From contig OW804097.1 in the NCBI GenBank assembly GCA_942159475.1, positions 113,894,582-113,958,581 on the forward strand: a stretch of DNA of 64,000 bases, read 5' to 3'. This document shows, piece by piece, positions 1 through 10,164 of the stretch (its first letter is position 1; every line of letters starts with the position of its first letter). This DNA is from Sthenelais limicola (lineage: Eukaryota > Annelida > Polychaeta > Phyllodocida > Sigalionidae). Below the pieces are notes generated by a model. The model was not told the DNA's origin. It did not search any database and saw nothing but the letters and a program-made list of their open reading frames with translations. A program made the translations under genes and the position numbers.

Positions 1-112
1 CAAATATATTCAGATACACCTAGCATTGAACATTTTTCAGCCTAATTTAGCAGAATTTACTAAATGTGTAGTTCTGTCATTTTGTACATTTTCTGACGAT
101 CTGACCTATCCA
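1..112 (-). mobile_element. MITE-A copy, cut by window edge
   Basis: Only the right part is in the window: the conserved interior (CCTAATTTAGCAGAATTTAC) followed by the terminal TTGTACATTTTCTGACGATC. The missing left part lies outside the window. Confidence 0.8.
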
Positions 113-155
113 TCTCCAAAGACCCATAACTGGCTTAGCATGCCACCTCATATAT

Positions 156-390
156 GGGTCAGATTTTCAGAAAATGTACAATTTATCTTTGCCAATCCTC
201 TCAAATAACACACATTTAAGACAGAAATAAAGTTCAATATATAGTTCAACTTAACCAAACAGATTGCTAGAATCAATGCAATGCCGAATATACTCGAATT
301 TACCTAGTATTGACCAAATTGTAGCAGAATTTAGCAGAATTTACTAAATGTGTACAGCTGCCAATTGTACATGTTCTGAAAATCTGACCT
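156..390 (-). mobile_element. MITE-A copy, full length
   Basis: Left end GGGTCAGATTTTCAG, right end AAAATCTGACCT (last C changed to T). It is flanked by ATAT on both sides, the expected 4-bp target duplication. Confidence 0.88.
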
Positions 391-590
391 ATATACAGGT
401 GAGATTAACTGGAGCTACCAACATGCATCAACCCCCGGGTTAGAGGGTTAAGAGAGTTAAACTGGGGACAGGGATGGTGGGTGAGCGACCTGCTTGACTT
501 TCACTTGTCGTACATGACGATGGACCCATACTGACACACAATAGATTACCAGTGAAAAGATTGTTAACACAACACATTCTACATGTATAT

Positions 591-824
591 GGGTCAGATG
601 TTCAGAACATGTACAATGGCAGCAGTACACATTTAGTAAATTCTTTTAAATTAGACTGCAATTTGGTCAATAGGAAGTAAACTTGAGTATGTTCGGCATT
701 GCATTGATTCCAGCAATCAGTTTGGTTAGGTTGGACTGAGTTTTGAACTTTATTTTCGTCTGAAATTTGGGTTATTTGAGGGGATTGGTGAAAGTGAATA
801 GTACATTTTTTGGCGACATCACCC
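591..824 (+). mobile_element. MITE-A copy, full length
   Basis: Starts GGGTCAGATGTTCAG and ends GACATCACCC, with ATAT on both sides. The left end is the GATTTTCAG type and the right end the GTCGCCAG type, so this is an asymmetric copy. Confidence 0.88.
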
Positions 825-1027
825 ATATAATAGGTTTTTTTTTTTATATAATAGGTATTTAGAGCAATAAACATGTGTGAACATGTTGATGACATTTTAC
901 ATACATTTTACAAGGCATTGTCTCTGGATAAACGTACGAAAAATGTAGGAAAAATGCATCAATCGTAAATTAATAATAAATATTAATTATATATGTGTAT
1001 ATTGACATACCTTTAATTCACAAATAC

Positions 1028-1122
1028 TGGTTGGTTATGTTGAACTGTATTTGTAACCTCATTTTTGTCTTAAATTTGGGTTATAGGTATATTTGAAGGC
1101 GAATTGTACATATCCTGAAGAT
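1028..1122 (+). mobile_element. MITE-A right-half fragment
   Basis: Carries GGTTATGTTGAACTGTATTT and a degraded right end, TTGTACATATCCTGAAGA. The left half is absent. Confidence 0.65.
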
Positions 1123-1331
1123 ATCAGCCGGATGTTATTGCCATTGAACCATTGTTATGATGTCAGTTTAACATGTGATGCACATGTTATTTATATAGTG
1201 GTTTCATGTAGCACATGTATCATGTAACTCTAGAAATCTAACATGGCCCTCTGACATGTTTATGACAACCAATCATATTCTGTCAAATTGTCAGGCACTT
1301 GCATGGGAATGGCAGAGCTTGGGTGGAACAG
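1123..1331. other. no recognised feature
   Basis: AT-rich sequence with several ACATGT words. I see no gene, repeat or convincing signal. Confidence 0.5.
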
Positions 1332-1876
1332 TCTAGGCTCAGAGCTGAGACAATCTCTCAAAACTAAGGGAAAGCATCTCCAGTCTGGGCTCAGAGTGGA
1401 GACAGTCCCTCCAAACTAAAGGAAGGCATCTCCAGTGTAGGCTCAGAGTGGAGACAGTCCCTCCAAACTAAGGGAAAGCATCTTCAGTCTGGGCTCAGAG
1501 TTGAGATAGTCCCTCCCAACAAAGGGAAAGCCTCTCCACTCTAGGCCCTGAGTTGAGACAGTCCCTCCAAACAAAGGGAAAGTATCTCCAGTTTAGGCAC
1601 AGAGTTGAGAGAATTCCTCTAAACTAAGGGAAAGGCTCTCCAGTCTAGGCCCTGAGTTGAAACAGTGCCTTCAAACTAAGGGAAAACCTCTCCAGTCTAG
1701 TCTGAGAGTTGAGACTAAGGGAAGGCCTCTCCAGTCTAGGCTCAGAGTTGAGAGAATTCCTCCAAACTAAGGGAAAGCCTCTCCACTCTAGGCCCTGAGT
1801 TGAGACAGTGCCTTCAAAGTAAGGGAAACCCTCTCTAGTCCGGGCTCAGAGTTGAGACAGTCCCTCCAAACTAATG
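1332..1876. repeat. 52-bp minisatellite, array 1
   Basis: About 11 tandem units of about 52 bp with the core TCTAGGCTCAGAGTTGAGAC, then GTCCCTCCAAACTAAGGGAA. The eighth unit has an internal deletion of about 14 bp. Units ending CCTGAG alternate with units ending TCAGAG, a hint of higher-order structure. The same unit forms a second array at 18912-19266 and resembles the reverse complement of one end of dispersed family E (for example near 56645-56685). Confidence 0.93.
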
Positions 1877-1887
1877 AATAACTTTTC

Positions 1888-2012
1888 ATTGCTTAAGAAC
1901 AAGTAAACTTTACACAATTCAATCAGTTTTCAGAACAAAGAGTATTTAAAGTGAAGAGAGGCAGGTGCCCTGAAGTAACCCTGACAATTGCCAAAGTCAT
2001 TAAGTCAGCACA
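1888..2012 (+). repeat. dispersed repeat family I, uninterrupted copy
   Basis: Matches 5597-5699 plus 6512-6545: shared words include TACACAATTCAATCAG, GGCAGGTGC, GCCAAAGTCATT and CACAACAG. Here the two halves are contiguous, so this copy shows the empty form of the site split in the other copy. Confidence 0.7.
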
Positions 2013-2115
2013 ACAGATATTGTAAATTACAATGAGGATACATTGTACTTTTCACTCTACAGAGAGATTGATAGCTAGATGGAAAATCGGTGCAGTCAAT
2101 ACTTTTCAGCATGCA

Positions 2116-2372
2116 TGAGTGAGTGAGTGAGATTGGCTGCTTTACGCCCTTATCAACACATTTGATATGGTTATATCAAGGGCGGGAGAGCTGAGAGGGA
2201 GTGAGTGAGATTTGTTGCTTTACGCCCTTATCAACACATTTAATATGGTTATATCAAGGGCGGCAGAGCTGGGAGGGAGGCAGTTTATGATCATACCCAG
2301 GAAATAGAGATTGATATAAGAAGGGAGAGAGAGACAGAGAAGAGAGACAGAAAGGCACTTTATGGTCATAAA
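2116..2372 (+). repeat. SINE-like family D, head duplicated in tandem
   Basis: Two successive heads (GAGTGAGTGAGATT, TTTACGCCCTTATCAACA, ATATCAAGGGCGG) are followed by one tail unit (ATGATCATACCCAGGAAATA through AAGGCACTTTATGGTCATA). CGCCCTT and AAGGGCG can pair as a hairpin stem. I infer a short retroposon because head plus tail recur at 37184-37430 and 41951-42120; no tRNA-like A and B boxes were confirmed. Confidence 0.65.
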
Positions 2373-2431
2373 GGACCATTACAGCATGCATGCCTATTGT
2401 AGTATAGTGTGCATAGGTGTGTGTTTGTGTC

Positions 2432-2450
2432 GGGGGGGGGGGGGGGGGGG
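2432..2450 (+). repeat. poly-G run
   Basis: A run of about 19 G, flanked by GTGTGTTTGTGTC and CAGGAAG. Such runs are prone to length error in assembly. Confidence 0.9.
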
Positions 2451-2722
2451 CAGGAAGTCACTTATTATTTCTTTTTCCATATTTTAAGAAAAAACATTTC
2501 AGAAAGTGAAAACACGTCTATGTCATAACAATAATTGGTTTCAACGATAGAAAGGTATTCACTGATATAAGGTTTTCTGGTCGTGAGGTTTGGGTTCTTC
2601 TGAGGCCCTGATCCATCTACATTGAAAACATGCCTCACATCAATAGTACAAGCTGTCACCTCTTCTACCCCAACTCCCACTTACAGTGAATGAAAGTCCA
2701 ATAAACACCTCCTCCACTATAA

Positions 2723-2955
2723 GGGTCAGATTTTCAGAAAATGAACAATTGGTAGCTATACACACTTAGTAAATTCTGCTAAATTAGGCTGCAATTCTGT
2801 CAATACTAGGTAAATCTGAGTATATTCGGCACTGCATTGATTCTATCTATCGGTTTGGTTAGGTTGAACTGTCTTTTGAACTTTATTTTCGACTGAAATT
2901 TGGGTTATTTGAGAGGATTGGGGAAGGCGAATTGTACATTTTCTGGCGACTCAAC
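2723..2955 (+). mobile_element. MITE-A copy, full length
   Basis: Starts GGGTCAGATTTTCAG and ends GGCGACTCAAC (decayed CACCC). ATAA sits immediately on both sides, a non-palindromic 4-bp duplication that helps fix the boundaries. Confidence 0.9.
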
Positions 2956-3126
2956 ATAAGTGATTATTTAGCTGCAATGATGAGAGCTGGCGGTCCGTGG
3001 CCAAGAGCTGACCCTTGACCCGACCTTGACACTTGACCCTGGCCACCTGTGTACCACTTATGAACCCTTGAAGTGTGGGGTGAAGGTGTTTACCCTCATA
3101 CATCTCACATGGGGGCACACATATAT
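2956..3126. other. spacer between MITE-A copies
   Basis: Contains a short run of related words (TGACCCTTGACCCGACCTTG) and no gene I can support. Confidence 0.5.
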
Positions 3127-3361
3127 GGGTAAGATTTTCAGAAAATGTACAATTCAACTTCGCCAATCATCTCAAATAGCACACATTTCAGACGAAAATA
3201 AAGTTCAAAATACAGTTCAACCTAACCAAACATATTGCTAGAATCAATTCAATGCCGAATATTCTCGAATTTACATGGTATTGACCAAATTGCAGCCTTA
3301 TTTTGCAGAAGTTACTAAATGTGTACAGCTGCCAATTGTACATTTTCTAAAAATCTGACCA
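3127..3361 (-). mobile_element. MITE-A copy, full length
   Basis: Left end GGGTAAGATTTTCAG, right end TAAAAATCTGACCA. ATAT lies on both sides if the last base is taken as a mutated C. Confidence 0.85.
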
Positions 3362-3647
3362 ATATAATATATGGGGGTGTTTTCAAGGGGTGAATAGTCT
3401 AACTCCTGTAGTACACGAGTTAGATTTTTAGATATGTTTGTTCCGATTAAATATTGGTGATATGCTATTCCCAGTAATACCTGATTCAGAATTCTGATAT
3501 TTTTGATTGATTAATTTTCATTAAATGTCAGAAAAAACTCTAGTTCTAATTACTATGATTATTGCCCACATGAGTATTGAAAATAATTTCAGAACATTAA
3601 TTGTCACGCTCTCCTCTAAGAAAGCAACGGTTAATCATTCATAATAT
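3362..3647. other. no recognised feature
   Basis: AT-rich unique-looking sequence. No open frame or motif I can support. Confidence 0.5.
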
Positions 3648-3925
3648 GTGATGTGTTTTCAAGAAAATGAGACAAAAGTCGCAAAGAAATGGAATTTTAA
3701 ATATCATCATATTTGAATAGATGAGATCAAGACGATTCCAATGATAGTAAACATTAGGACATATATTACGTATTTCTATATTCTAAGTTTGATATTTTTA
3801 TTTCGGAAAAAAAAGTTTGCAATAGTTTGCGTGGGTGATTACTCCTGATGATTACTAGTAAAGTAGCTAAATATACTCTAAGATCAGCTAAGAAATATGG
3901 ATACATTTAATACACTGTCTTAATA
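3648..3925 (+). mobile_element. MITE-B copy, right end lost
   Basis: Begins GTGATGTGTTTTCAAGAAAA and keeps the interior landmarks GATAGTAAACATTAGGACA and AAAAAAGTTTGCAATAG. It stops abruptly at the internal part of a MITE-A copy, which suggests a deletion joined the two. Confidence 0.75.
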
Positions 3926-4133
3926 TTCAATTTCACCAATCTCCTCAAATAACCCAAATTTCAGACCAAAATAAAGTTCAAAATCAGTCCAATCTAACCA
4001 AACAGATTGCTAGAATCAATGCAATATTGAATATACTCGAATTTACCGAGTATTGACTAAATTGCAGCCTAATTTAGCAGAATTCCCTAAATATGTACAG
4101 CTGCAGATTATACAATTTCTGAAGATCTGACCC
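3926..4133 (-). mobile_element. MITE-A copy, left end missing
   Basis: Starts inside the element (TTTCACCAATCTCCTCAAAT) and ends with a clean GAAGATCTGACCC followed by ATAT. Confidence 0.82.
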
Positions 4134-4586
4134 ATATGTACTGGTTCCTCTCCGTCTAGCCTGAAGCATCTTCTCTATTAATTGTATAAGGTAGAGAGTG
4201 TATGAATATTGCACATATATCGGCATCTGTTATACAAGAAGACTTAGCTGTGTGCCACCATAGGTGGGGGATGTGTGAATAAACCATGTGTTTAACCTGG
4301 TGCTGCTGCTACAGTATTGACCCTTCATCAGTGTGGATGAGACCAATATGCACCAGACTTCTCTATACTGAGGGCATGCTCCTATAGAGTAAGACCAGTG
4401 TGCACACCTTATATATATTGAATTTTTATTCTGTGAAAAGGTATACAGAATTCACTCAGCTCAATTTGTGTCATTTACTGACACCAGACGGCGTCAGCTG
4501 TCATATACGGATGCCAGAGTCTTCATAACAATGCTATAGCATATGTCTAACAATGCTATAGCGTATGATTGGTAAACATTATAAAC
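4134..4586. other. no recognised feature
   Basis: Low-complexity to unique sequence with no gene, repeat or signal I can support. Confidence 0.5.
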
Positions 4587-4962
4587 TAGCAAAGTACCCA
4601 TCCTCCGGATGGTCACCCTCTGTCCCCACACTTCGCCCTCTCCCTCTGCCGCTGCCGCTGCCTTTACTCTGTGTCTCATACCTGGTTTTCTCTCCCAACC
4701 CCATCTCCGATTCCCCTTCTCTACCTCCCCTCTTCTTCATGCTCCCCCTCCTCACTTTCTCGCCCTCCTCTCTCTCCCTTCCCATGACCATCTCCCTCCC
4801 CTCATTTCCCTCCTCTCTTCTTTCCCTCCCCCTCTTCCATTTCCCCACACTCTCCATTTTCTTCACTCTCCCCCTCCTACACCCTCTCCCTCCCCTCCAG
4901 CTCTCCGATACCCCCACCCTCTCCCTGCCCTCTTCTTCACTCTCCCACTCCTCTGCATATAG
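4587..4962 (+). repeat. repeat head with polypyrimidine tract
   Basis: Opens with ACTAGCAAAGTACCCATCCT CCGGATGGTCACCC, which recurs in reverse at about 32085-32132, then runs as CT-rich sequence (CTCCCTCTCC words). Open frames of 112-140 residues on both strands are composed of Ser/Pro/Leu or Arg/Glu/Gly runs and reflect composition only. Confidence 0.75.
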
Positions 4963-5596
4963 TTGGTTCCCCCTGGAAGTGATGTAGTACCTTGTGGGAA
5001 ATGACTTGGTATCTCACTGGAGCTTTCCCAGGCTATAAATAGAGTGTGGCATTCCCAATTTAAAATAGGCTTCAAAATCACATTTTCACCCCAGATACCT
5101 TCACAAATCACATGTAATGTCCTCCGGACGGGCTGACGGAACTGCTGACAGAACTGTACAGGACAAAAAAACAGCTGGCGAGATCACACATTCCCAAGAC
5201 ATGCCTCACAAAAACCCTTCTTGAGCTTTATATATTAGATGAACGTCATGTTATTTAAAGCAGCTTAATCATTGAGACAAACATTCACATCAACTTACTA
5301 AGTACACAAAATGATTTCCAAGATGGAATTTTCATATATCAAGCCCCTCAACATTTTCGAAATGCCCGCCGCCATTGTTTTAAGCCTACAACCAAAGTCG
5401 ACTAGGAGTTGTGTGTCACACAAAATGACAAAAGTACTTGACAACATAAACTGAAACATCGGTTTGATTTACTCAGACATAACCATGGCACAACCTCAAT
5501 TGCTCGACTCAAATGTTCTCAAAGGCAGTCCTTAAACTGCAACAATCACTATAACTGACTTTACAATGATCTGACCTTTGAACTATGAATGCCTCT
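4963..5596. other. unannotated stretch with a TATA-like word
   Basis: No gene seen. GGCTATAAATAGAGTG at about 5031-5046 is a perfect TATA-box sequence, but nothing downstream looks like a first exon, so it is only noted. A CCTCCGGACGG word near 5119 echoes the repeat head at 4587. Confidence 0.4.
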
Positions 5597-5714
5597 TGAT
5601 TGCTTAACAACAAGGACACTCTACACAATTCAATCAGATTTCAAAACAAAAGATATTTAGTTTGAGCAGAAGCAGGTGCGCTGAAGTGACCTTGACAATA
5701 GGGGACTTGCGTGT

Positions 5715-5746
5715 CCGCCATCTTGAATCTTGATTTGCATGGGATT
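5715..5746 (+). promoter_or_regulatory. YY1-like and octamer-like motif pair
   Basis: CCGCCATCTTG matches the reverse of the YY1 core, and ATTTGCAT, 7 bp downstream, matches the octamer (POU) site. There is no gene nearby to give the pair a role, so function is only inferred. Confidence 0.3.
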
Positions 5747-5836
5747 ATGGGAGTTGTATGTTAAAACTAGAGCAAATATTTCATGTTCATGGTGGAATTT
5801 ATAACAGTCCTTCAATCTACATTGCCATGTATTATA

Positions 5837-6070
5837 GGGTCAGATTTTCAGTAAATGTACAATTGGCAGCTGTACATATTTACTAAGTTCTGCTAAATTA
5901 GGCTGCAATTTAGTCAACACTAGGTAAATTCAAGTATACTCGGCAATGCATTGATTCTAGTAATCTGTTTGGTTAGGTTGAACTGCCTTTTGAACTTTAT
6001 TTTTGTCTGAAATTTGGGTTATTTGACAGGATTGATGTACGTGAATTGTACATTTCATGGTGACTTCACC
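5837..6070 (+). mobile_element. MITE-A copy, full length
   Basis: Starts GGGTCAGATTTTCAG and ends TGGTGACTTCACC. Flanks TATA and AATA agree at three of four positions. Confidence 0.83.
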
Positions 6071-6250
6071 TAATACATAATATAATAGGACTTAAGTCTA
6101 AATGTTTCCCGTCATGCATTTGGAATCATTAGATCATTGATAGAAGAAATAAAATTGTTGACAATATTCTAACTAAACTATTTTGGATAAAATGTTGCTA
6201 GATATTTGTATGTCAGATTCAATGAGAATCCTTCCCAGCATGCACTTTAA

Positions 6251-6473
6251 CGGGTGGTCTCCACTGGCTGTGGTAAGCTCTGTGGTAAGCTCTGCGGTAA
6301 GCCTTGCGATGGTGCTTTGATGGTGAGAAGTGGCGAGGTCCTGCCTACATGGCCAGTGAACCATATAGGCAGGACCTCGTCATTCCTCTCCACCTACAGA
6401 ACCAGCGCAACACCATCGCAAGGCTTACCACAGAGCTTACCGCAGAGCTTACTGCAGCCAGTGGAGACCACCC
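6251..6473. mobile_element. TTAA-flanked foldback element
   Basis: Two long inverted arms, CGGGTGGTCTCCACTGGCTG at the left and CAGCCAGTGGAGACCACCC at the right, meet near 6350 through GGTCCTGCCTA and TAGGCAGGACC. Both arms contain repeats of GGTAAGCTCTG. TTAA lies directly outside each end, the target used by piggyBac and Kolobok transposases. No transposase is encoded, so this would be non-autonomous. Confidence 0.75.
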
Positions 6474-6716
6474 TTAAACATACATGCACAGTGGCACATG
6501 CAAATCCCCTTCTGCCAAAGTCATTTAGTCAACACAACAGGTATTGAGGATGTATGAATGCCTTTTGTTGTCTTATCTATCTGCCATCAAAAGCTGATTC
6601 TAAACTAGTTTCAAGGTCTCTATTCAACTCAAATTGCTACGTAAATAACAAAGCACTTGGGTTTCAATGCTTATAGGGATCACTGAATCAGTGGATAAAG
6701 GGATCAGTATACATAG

Positions 6717-6882
6717 ATAGAACCTAATGAGAATGTGGTACAAGGGACACTATTGCACTGTCGGAGATGTTTGTTTTTTTGTGGTCCACAAGTCGATAGG
6801 CGAGTGGATTACGAGAAAAAAACAAAAACATTGAGTACAGTGCAATAGTGTGCTGAGTTCCACATTCGAATTTAGGTTCTAT
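6717..6882. mobile_element. 166-bp foldback element
   Basis: The left arm ATAGAACCTAATGAGAATGT pairs with the right arm ACATTCGAATTTAGGTTCTAT, CACTATTGCACTGT with ACAGTGCAATAGTG, and the inner ATGTTTGTTTTTTT with AAAAAAACAAAAACAT. Only the centre (about 6781-6812) is unpaired. No clear target duplication was found. Confidence 0.7.
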
Positions 6883-7282
6883 ATTTACTCCCACGTTTCT
6901 ATGCTTACCTTATATGGCTATGTGAACTAGGGACAGGAAGTCATACCACACGTATTGAACTGTTGCAAATTACCACCCTACTCCTGCCCATACAAATAGC
7001 ATGTGGTACATACAACAACATGGAGTAAAAGATATTTACTGAATATTTGTAATCTAAAGCTTTATTCTCAGTTAACATCGATTACAAATTTAAGAATTTT
7101 GCATCCATCTGAAAGACAATATATTGATCAAACAAATGGTGGAGGATTTCATTCTCATCTTTTGCTGCAGGTCTTCATAAAATTTTAGATTTATATTTTG
7201 GATACATGTCGCAAATCATTGTCATCGTTGCAGAGGTCTCAGATTAACGTTCACTGGACTTATTATGTCGCTCAAATTCTTG
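6883..7282 (+). repeat. region with a family C fragment
   Basis: TTTGCTGCAGGTCTTCATAAA (near 7160) and the following sequence resemble family C copies at 22310-22545 and 25960-26190. The rest of the stretch holds nothing I can name. Confidence 0.45.
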
Positions 7283-7783
7283 TGTGATGGGTTAAAGGAA
7301 AATGAGTTACAGGTAGCAAAAGATGGATTTTGAGATATTATCATATTTGAAAAGATGAGATGAAGCCGATTCTAAACATAGTAAACAGTAGGATAGCTAA
7401 TAAGCATTCCTATATTTTAATTTGATATTTTCGACAAATTTCTGAGTGACCAATCACTAATAAAGCAATTAAGTATACGCCTATAGTAAACATTAGGACA
7501 GTTCTTAAACAAATTTATATTGTCAATTTGATATTTTTATTTTTGAAAAAAAAAGAAGTTTAAAGTATCTCTTGGTGGACAATTACGAGTGAAATAGCTA
7601 AATATGTTCTATAGGATGATCTTAGAAATGCATAAAAATATTTAATTCATGACTTCATACAGCTTAACACGATAGATACTAAAATAAATTAAAACATCTG
7701 CGGAAAACATTCGTACAAAGAGGTCTTGTGGATTAAACTCTTTTAAACTCACCTTGTGACGCATTTTCCTGGAACACATACAT
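7283..7783 (+). mobile_element. MITE-B copy, nearly complete
   Basis: Left end GTGATGGGTTAAAGGAAAAT, right end CTTGTGACGCATTTTCCTGG then AACACAT. The middle contains a repeated block: TAGTAAACAGTAGGATA near 7378 and TAGTAAACATTAGGACA near 7484, so an internal duplication lengthens this copy. Confidence 0.75.
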
Positions 7784-8334
7784 AATAGCAGCGGAATACT
7801 GATAAATCCAGTCCTATTAGTCATGATATAATGAAATGTGATAAGTTTGTTGTTGTCTTAATAGCTAAGAATTCAGGAATATAACATGGCTGGAAAAAAA
7901 GAGGAAAATAACATTGCTAGGTCTGCTGACCTGTATTCAAGCCCTCCATATCCACACGTCTAGGAAATGCAATATTGTACGATGGCGTCCCTCGACGCCA
8001 GATTAATGAAGCTCTATTTCCGTGAACTATTTCCTGGGGACTATAATTATACAGTAACCAATCAGTGCGCTGGGAAGGGGTGGAGGGACATGAATGTTTG
8101 ATGGTGCGAGGAGGCATGTATTCATGGCCTGGTCTGGAGGAATAGCCGGCGGTACAATGCAGCATTTAGCATGAGGGGCGGCCAAGTGCGAAGTTAAGAC
8201 TTCTTTACTTGTTTAATATTGGCAAAGTTAATCAGATCCACTTATGAATTCATAGATTTGTGTAAATTAGTATGAACTGATATTAAGGAACATATTATGA
8301 TTGTTACACACTCGCTCAGTTCCTAAGAAGCAGT
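7784..8334. other. mostly unrecognised; short family C piece
   Basis: AATAGCAGCGGAATACTGAT near 7790 matches the end of family C. The remainder, including a palindrome-like GGCGTCCCTCGACGCC near 7985, has no support for a gene. Confidence 0.4.
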
Positions 8335-9155
8335 TTTGGGTTGTAGTTTGTAGGTGTAGTTTTGAGGTGCAGTTTTGAGGTGCAGTGTTGGGGTGCAGTG
8401 TTGGAGGAGTAGTTTGTGGGTGCAGTCTGTAGGTGCAGTTTGGGGTGCATTTGAGGGTGTATTTTGGGGTGCATTTGTGGGTACAGTTTGTGGTGCAGTT
8501 TGTAGGTGCAGTTTGTAGGTGCAGTTTGTGGTGCAGTTTGTAGGTGCAGTTTGTGGGTGCAGTTTGTGGGTGCAGTTTGCAGGTGCAGTTTGTGATGCAC
8601 TTTGGGGGTGCAGTTTGTGGTGCAGTTTGTGATGCACTTTGTGGGTGCAGTTTGGGGGTGCAGTTTGGGGGTGCAGTTTGTGGTGCAGTTTGGGGGTGCA
8701 GTTTGTAGGTGCAGTTTGGAGGTGCGGTTTGTGGGTGCAGTTTGTGGTGCAGTTTGTGGGTGCAGTTTGATGATGCAGTTTGTGGTGCAGTTTTTAGGTG
8801 CATTTTGTGGTGCATTTTGTGGTGCACTTGGGGGTGTAGTTTGGAGGTGCAGTTTGGGGGTGCAGTTTGGGGGTGCATTTGGGGGTGCAGTTTGGGGGTG
8901 CATTTGGGGGTGCAGTTTGGAGGTGAAGTTTGTGGGTGCAGTTTGGAGGAGTAGTTTGTGGGTGCCGTCAGGTGTGCAGTTTTGGGTGTAGTTGGGGGCG
9001 CAGTTTGGGGTGCAGTGTGGGGGTGCAGTTTGGGGATGCAGTTTGGGGTGTAGTTGGGGGTGCAGTTTGGGGTGTACTTGGGGGTGCAGTTTGGTTGTGC
9101 AGTTTGGGGGTGTAGATGGAGGGTGCAGTTTGGGGGTGTAGATGGGGGTGCACTT
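8335..9155. repeat. GTGCAGTTT minisatellite
   Basis: About 60 variable units of 12-15 bp built on GGTGCAGTTTG, with units ending TGTG, TGTAG or GGGG. Several frames on both strands stay open (the longest 286 codons on the - strand, rich in His/Pro/Gln/Thr/Cys) only because the unit has almost no stop triplets. Unit length is not kept to multiples of three, which argues against selection on a protein. Confidence 0.93.
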
Positions 9156-9574
9156 CAGTTGATCCAAACAGCACATGTGATCAGTTGGGGTTCAATGGTT
9201 ACTTAATGACGCAATCTGGTTGGTGTAGAAGATGACACAACAGACAAATATGGCGTCGTCCTCGAGCTATCATTTAGGTTAAGCAATATATATAATCACG
9301 TTGTCTTCCTCTTAAACGATGATCATTCTAGTGTGTAATATATAGCACACTTGTTTGGGTTCAAACTGATATCAAAATTATACTACTCTATTTCTAGTGA
9401 AATAATATTATTGATAATTAGGAATACGGTACTATGAGAGACTACAAAACAAGTAATGTTATTTTTTTCAAGAGCCTCCTAAATTTAATTATTCTTGGAA
9501 AAAGAGTAGTAACATTTGGGACAATATATTATGTACAATATTATTAGTATTGTAAGATACATCGTATGACACAT
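9156..9574. other. no recognised feature
   Basis: AT-rich sequence. No gene or repeat seen. Confidence 0.5.
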
Positions 9575-9766
9575 CTGCCAAATTCTGCTAAATTAGACTG
9601 AAAAATGATGAATACCGAGTACATCCGAGTATATTTGGTATTACTTTGGTTTAAAGCATCAGTTCTGATATGTTAAACTGCATTTTAAAGCTCATTTTTG
9701 ACGTAAATGTGGGTTATTTGATAGGATTGGTGAAGGCAAGTTGTACATTTTCTGAAGATCTGACCC
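9575..9766 (+). mobile_element. MITE-A copy, left end decayed
   Basis: Interior AAATTCTGCTAAATTAGACT is present and the right end is a clean TCTGAAGATCTGACCC followed by ATAT. The left terminal repeat cannot be recognised. Confidence 0.75.
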
Positions 9767-10164
9767 ATATGCATATATATATGAGATCTCTCCTTCTACC
9801 TCTATGTATTATATGCATATTGTATACCTACACTCTATATTCTAGAGGCTAGCATCTGTCGATAATGTATGTTTGCAGTGAAAGAAGACGTCTGTTGCAC
9901 CTGATGGTTATTTATATGACTTATAAATAATGAGAAGTCAATTCACAAGGCATTAGACTGAATACCTAGACCAGGGCCAGGTGAAACAAGAGCAATGGAG
10001 CTAATTCTGACCACCTTGTGTATCTTTGAGCCCTTAATGGTGATATTTGATGACCGGTGAAAGTTAATTGCCATAGAAAACCGTTGAAGAAAGTGGCATG
10101 TGTGAGCATGACTGGTTTCCCAGAACAATTAAAGACTTGTGTCGGGCTGGGCTATCTTACATAG
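9767..10164. other. no recognised feature
   Basis: No gene, RNA or repeat I can support. Confidence 0.5.

Larger units (their letters stand above)
5597..6545 (+). repeat. dispersed repeat family I, split copy
   Basis: The first part (5597-5699, ACACAATTCAATCAGATTTC to CTTGACAAT) and the second part (6512-6545, TGCCAAAGTCATTTAGTC) are adjacent in the copy at 1888-2012. The roughly 810 bp between them, holding a MITE-A copy and a TTAA-flanked foldback, is therefore later inserted or rearranged sequence. Confidence 0.6.

Noticed and set aside
2465..2680. 71-codon - strand frame
   Set aside because: Short, no motif, no neighbouring exon signals.
5034..5041. TATAAATA as a core promoter
   Set aside because: Perfect TATA word, but common by chance in AT-rich DNA and without a following exon.
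8316..9176. 286-codon frame rich in His, Pro, Gln, Thr and Cys
   Set aside because: It lies over the GTGCAGTTT minisatellite, several other frames are equally open, and unit lengths are not multiples of three.
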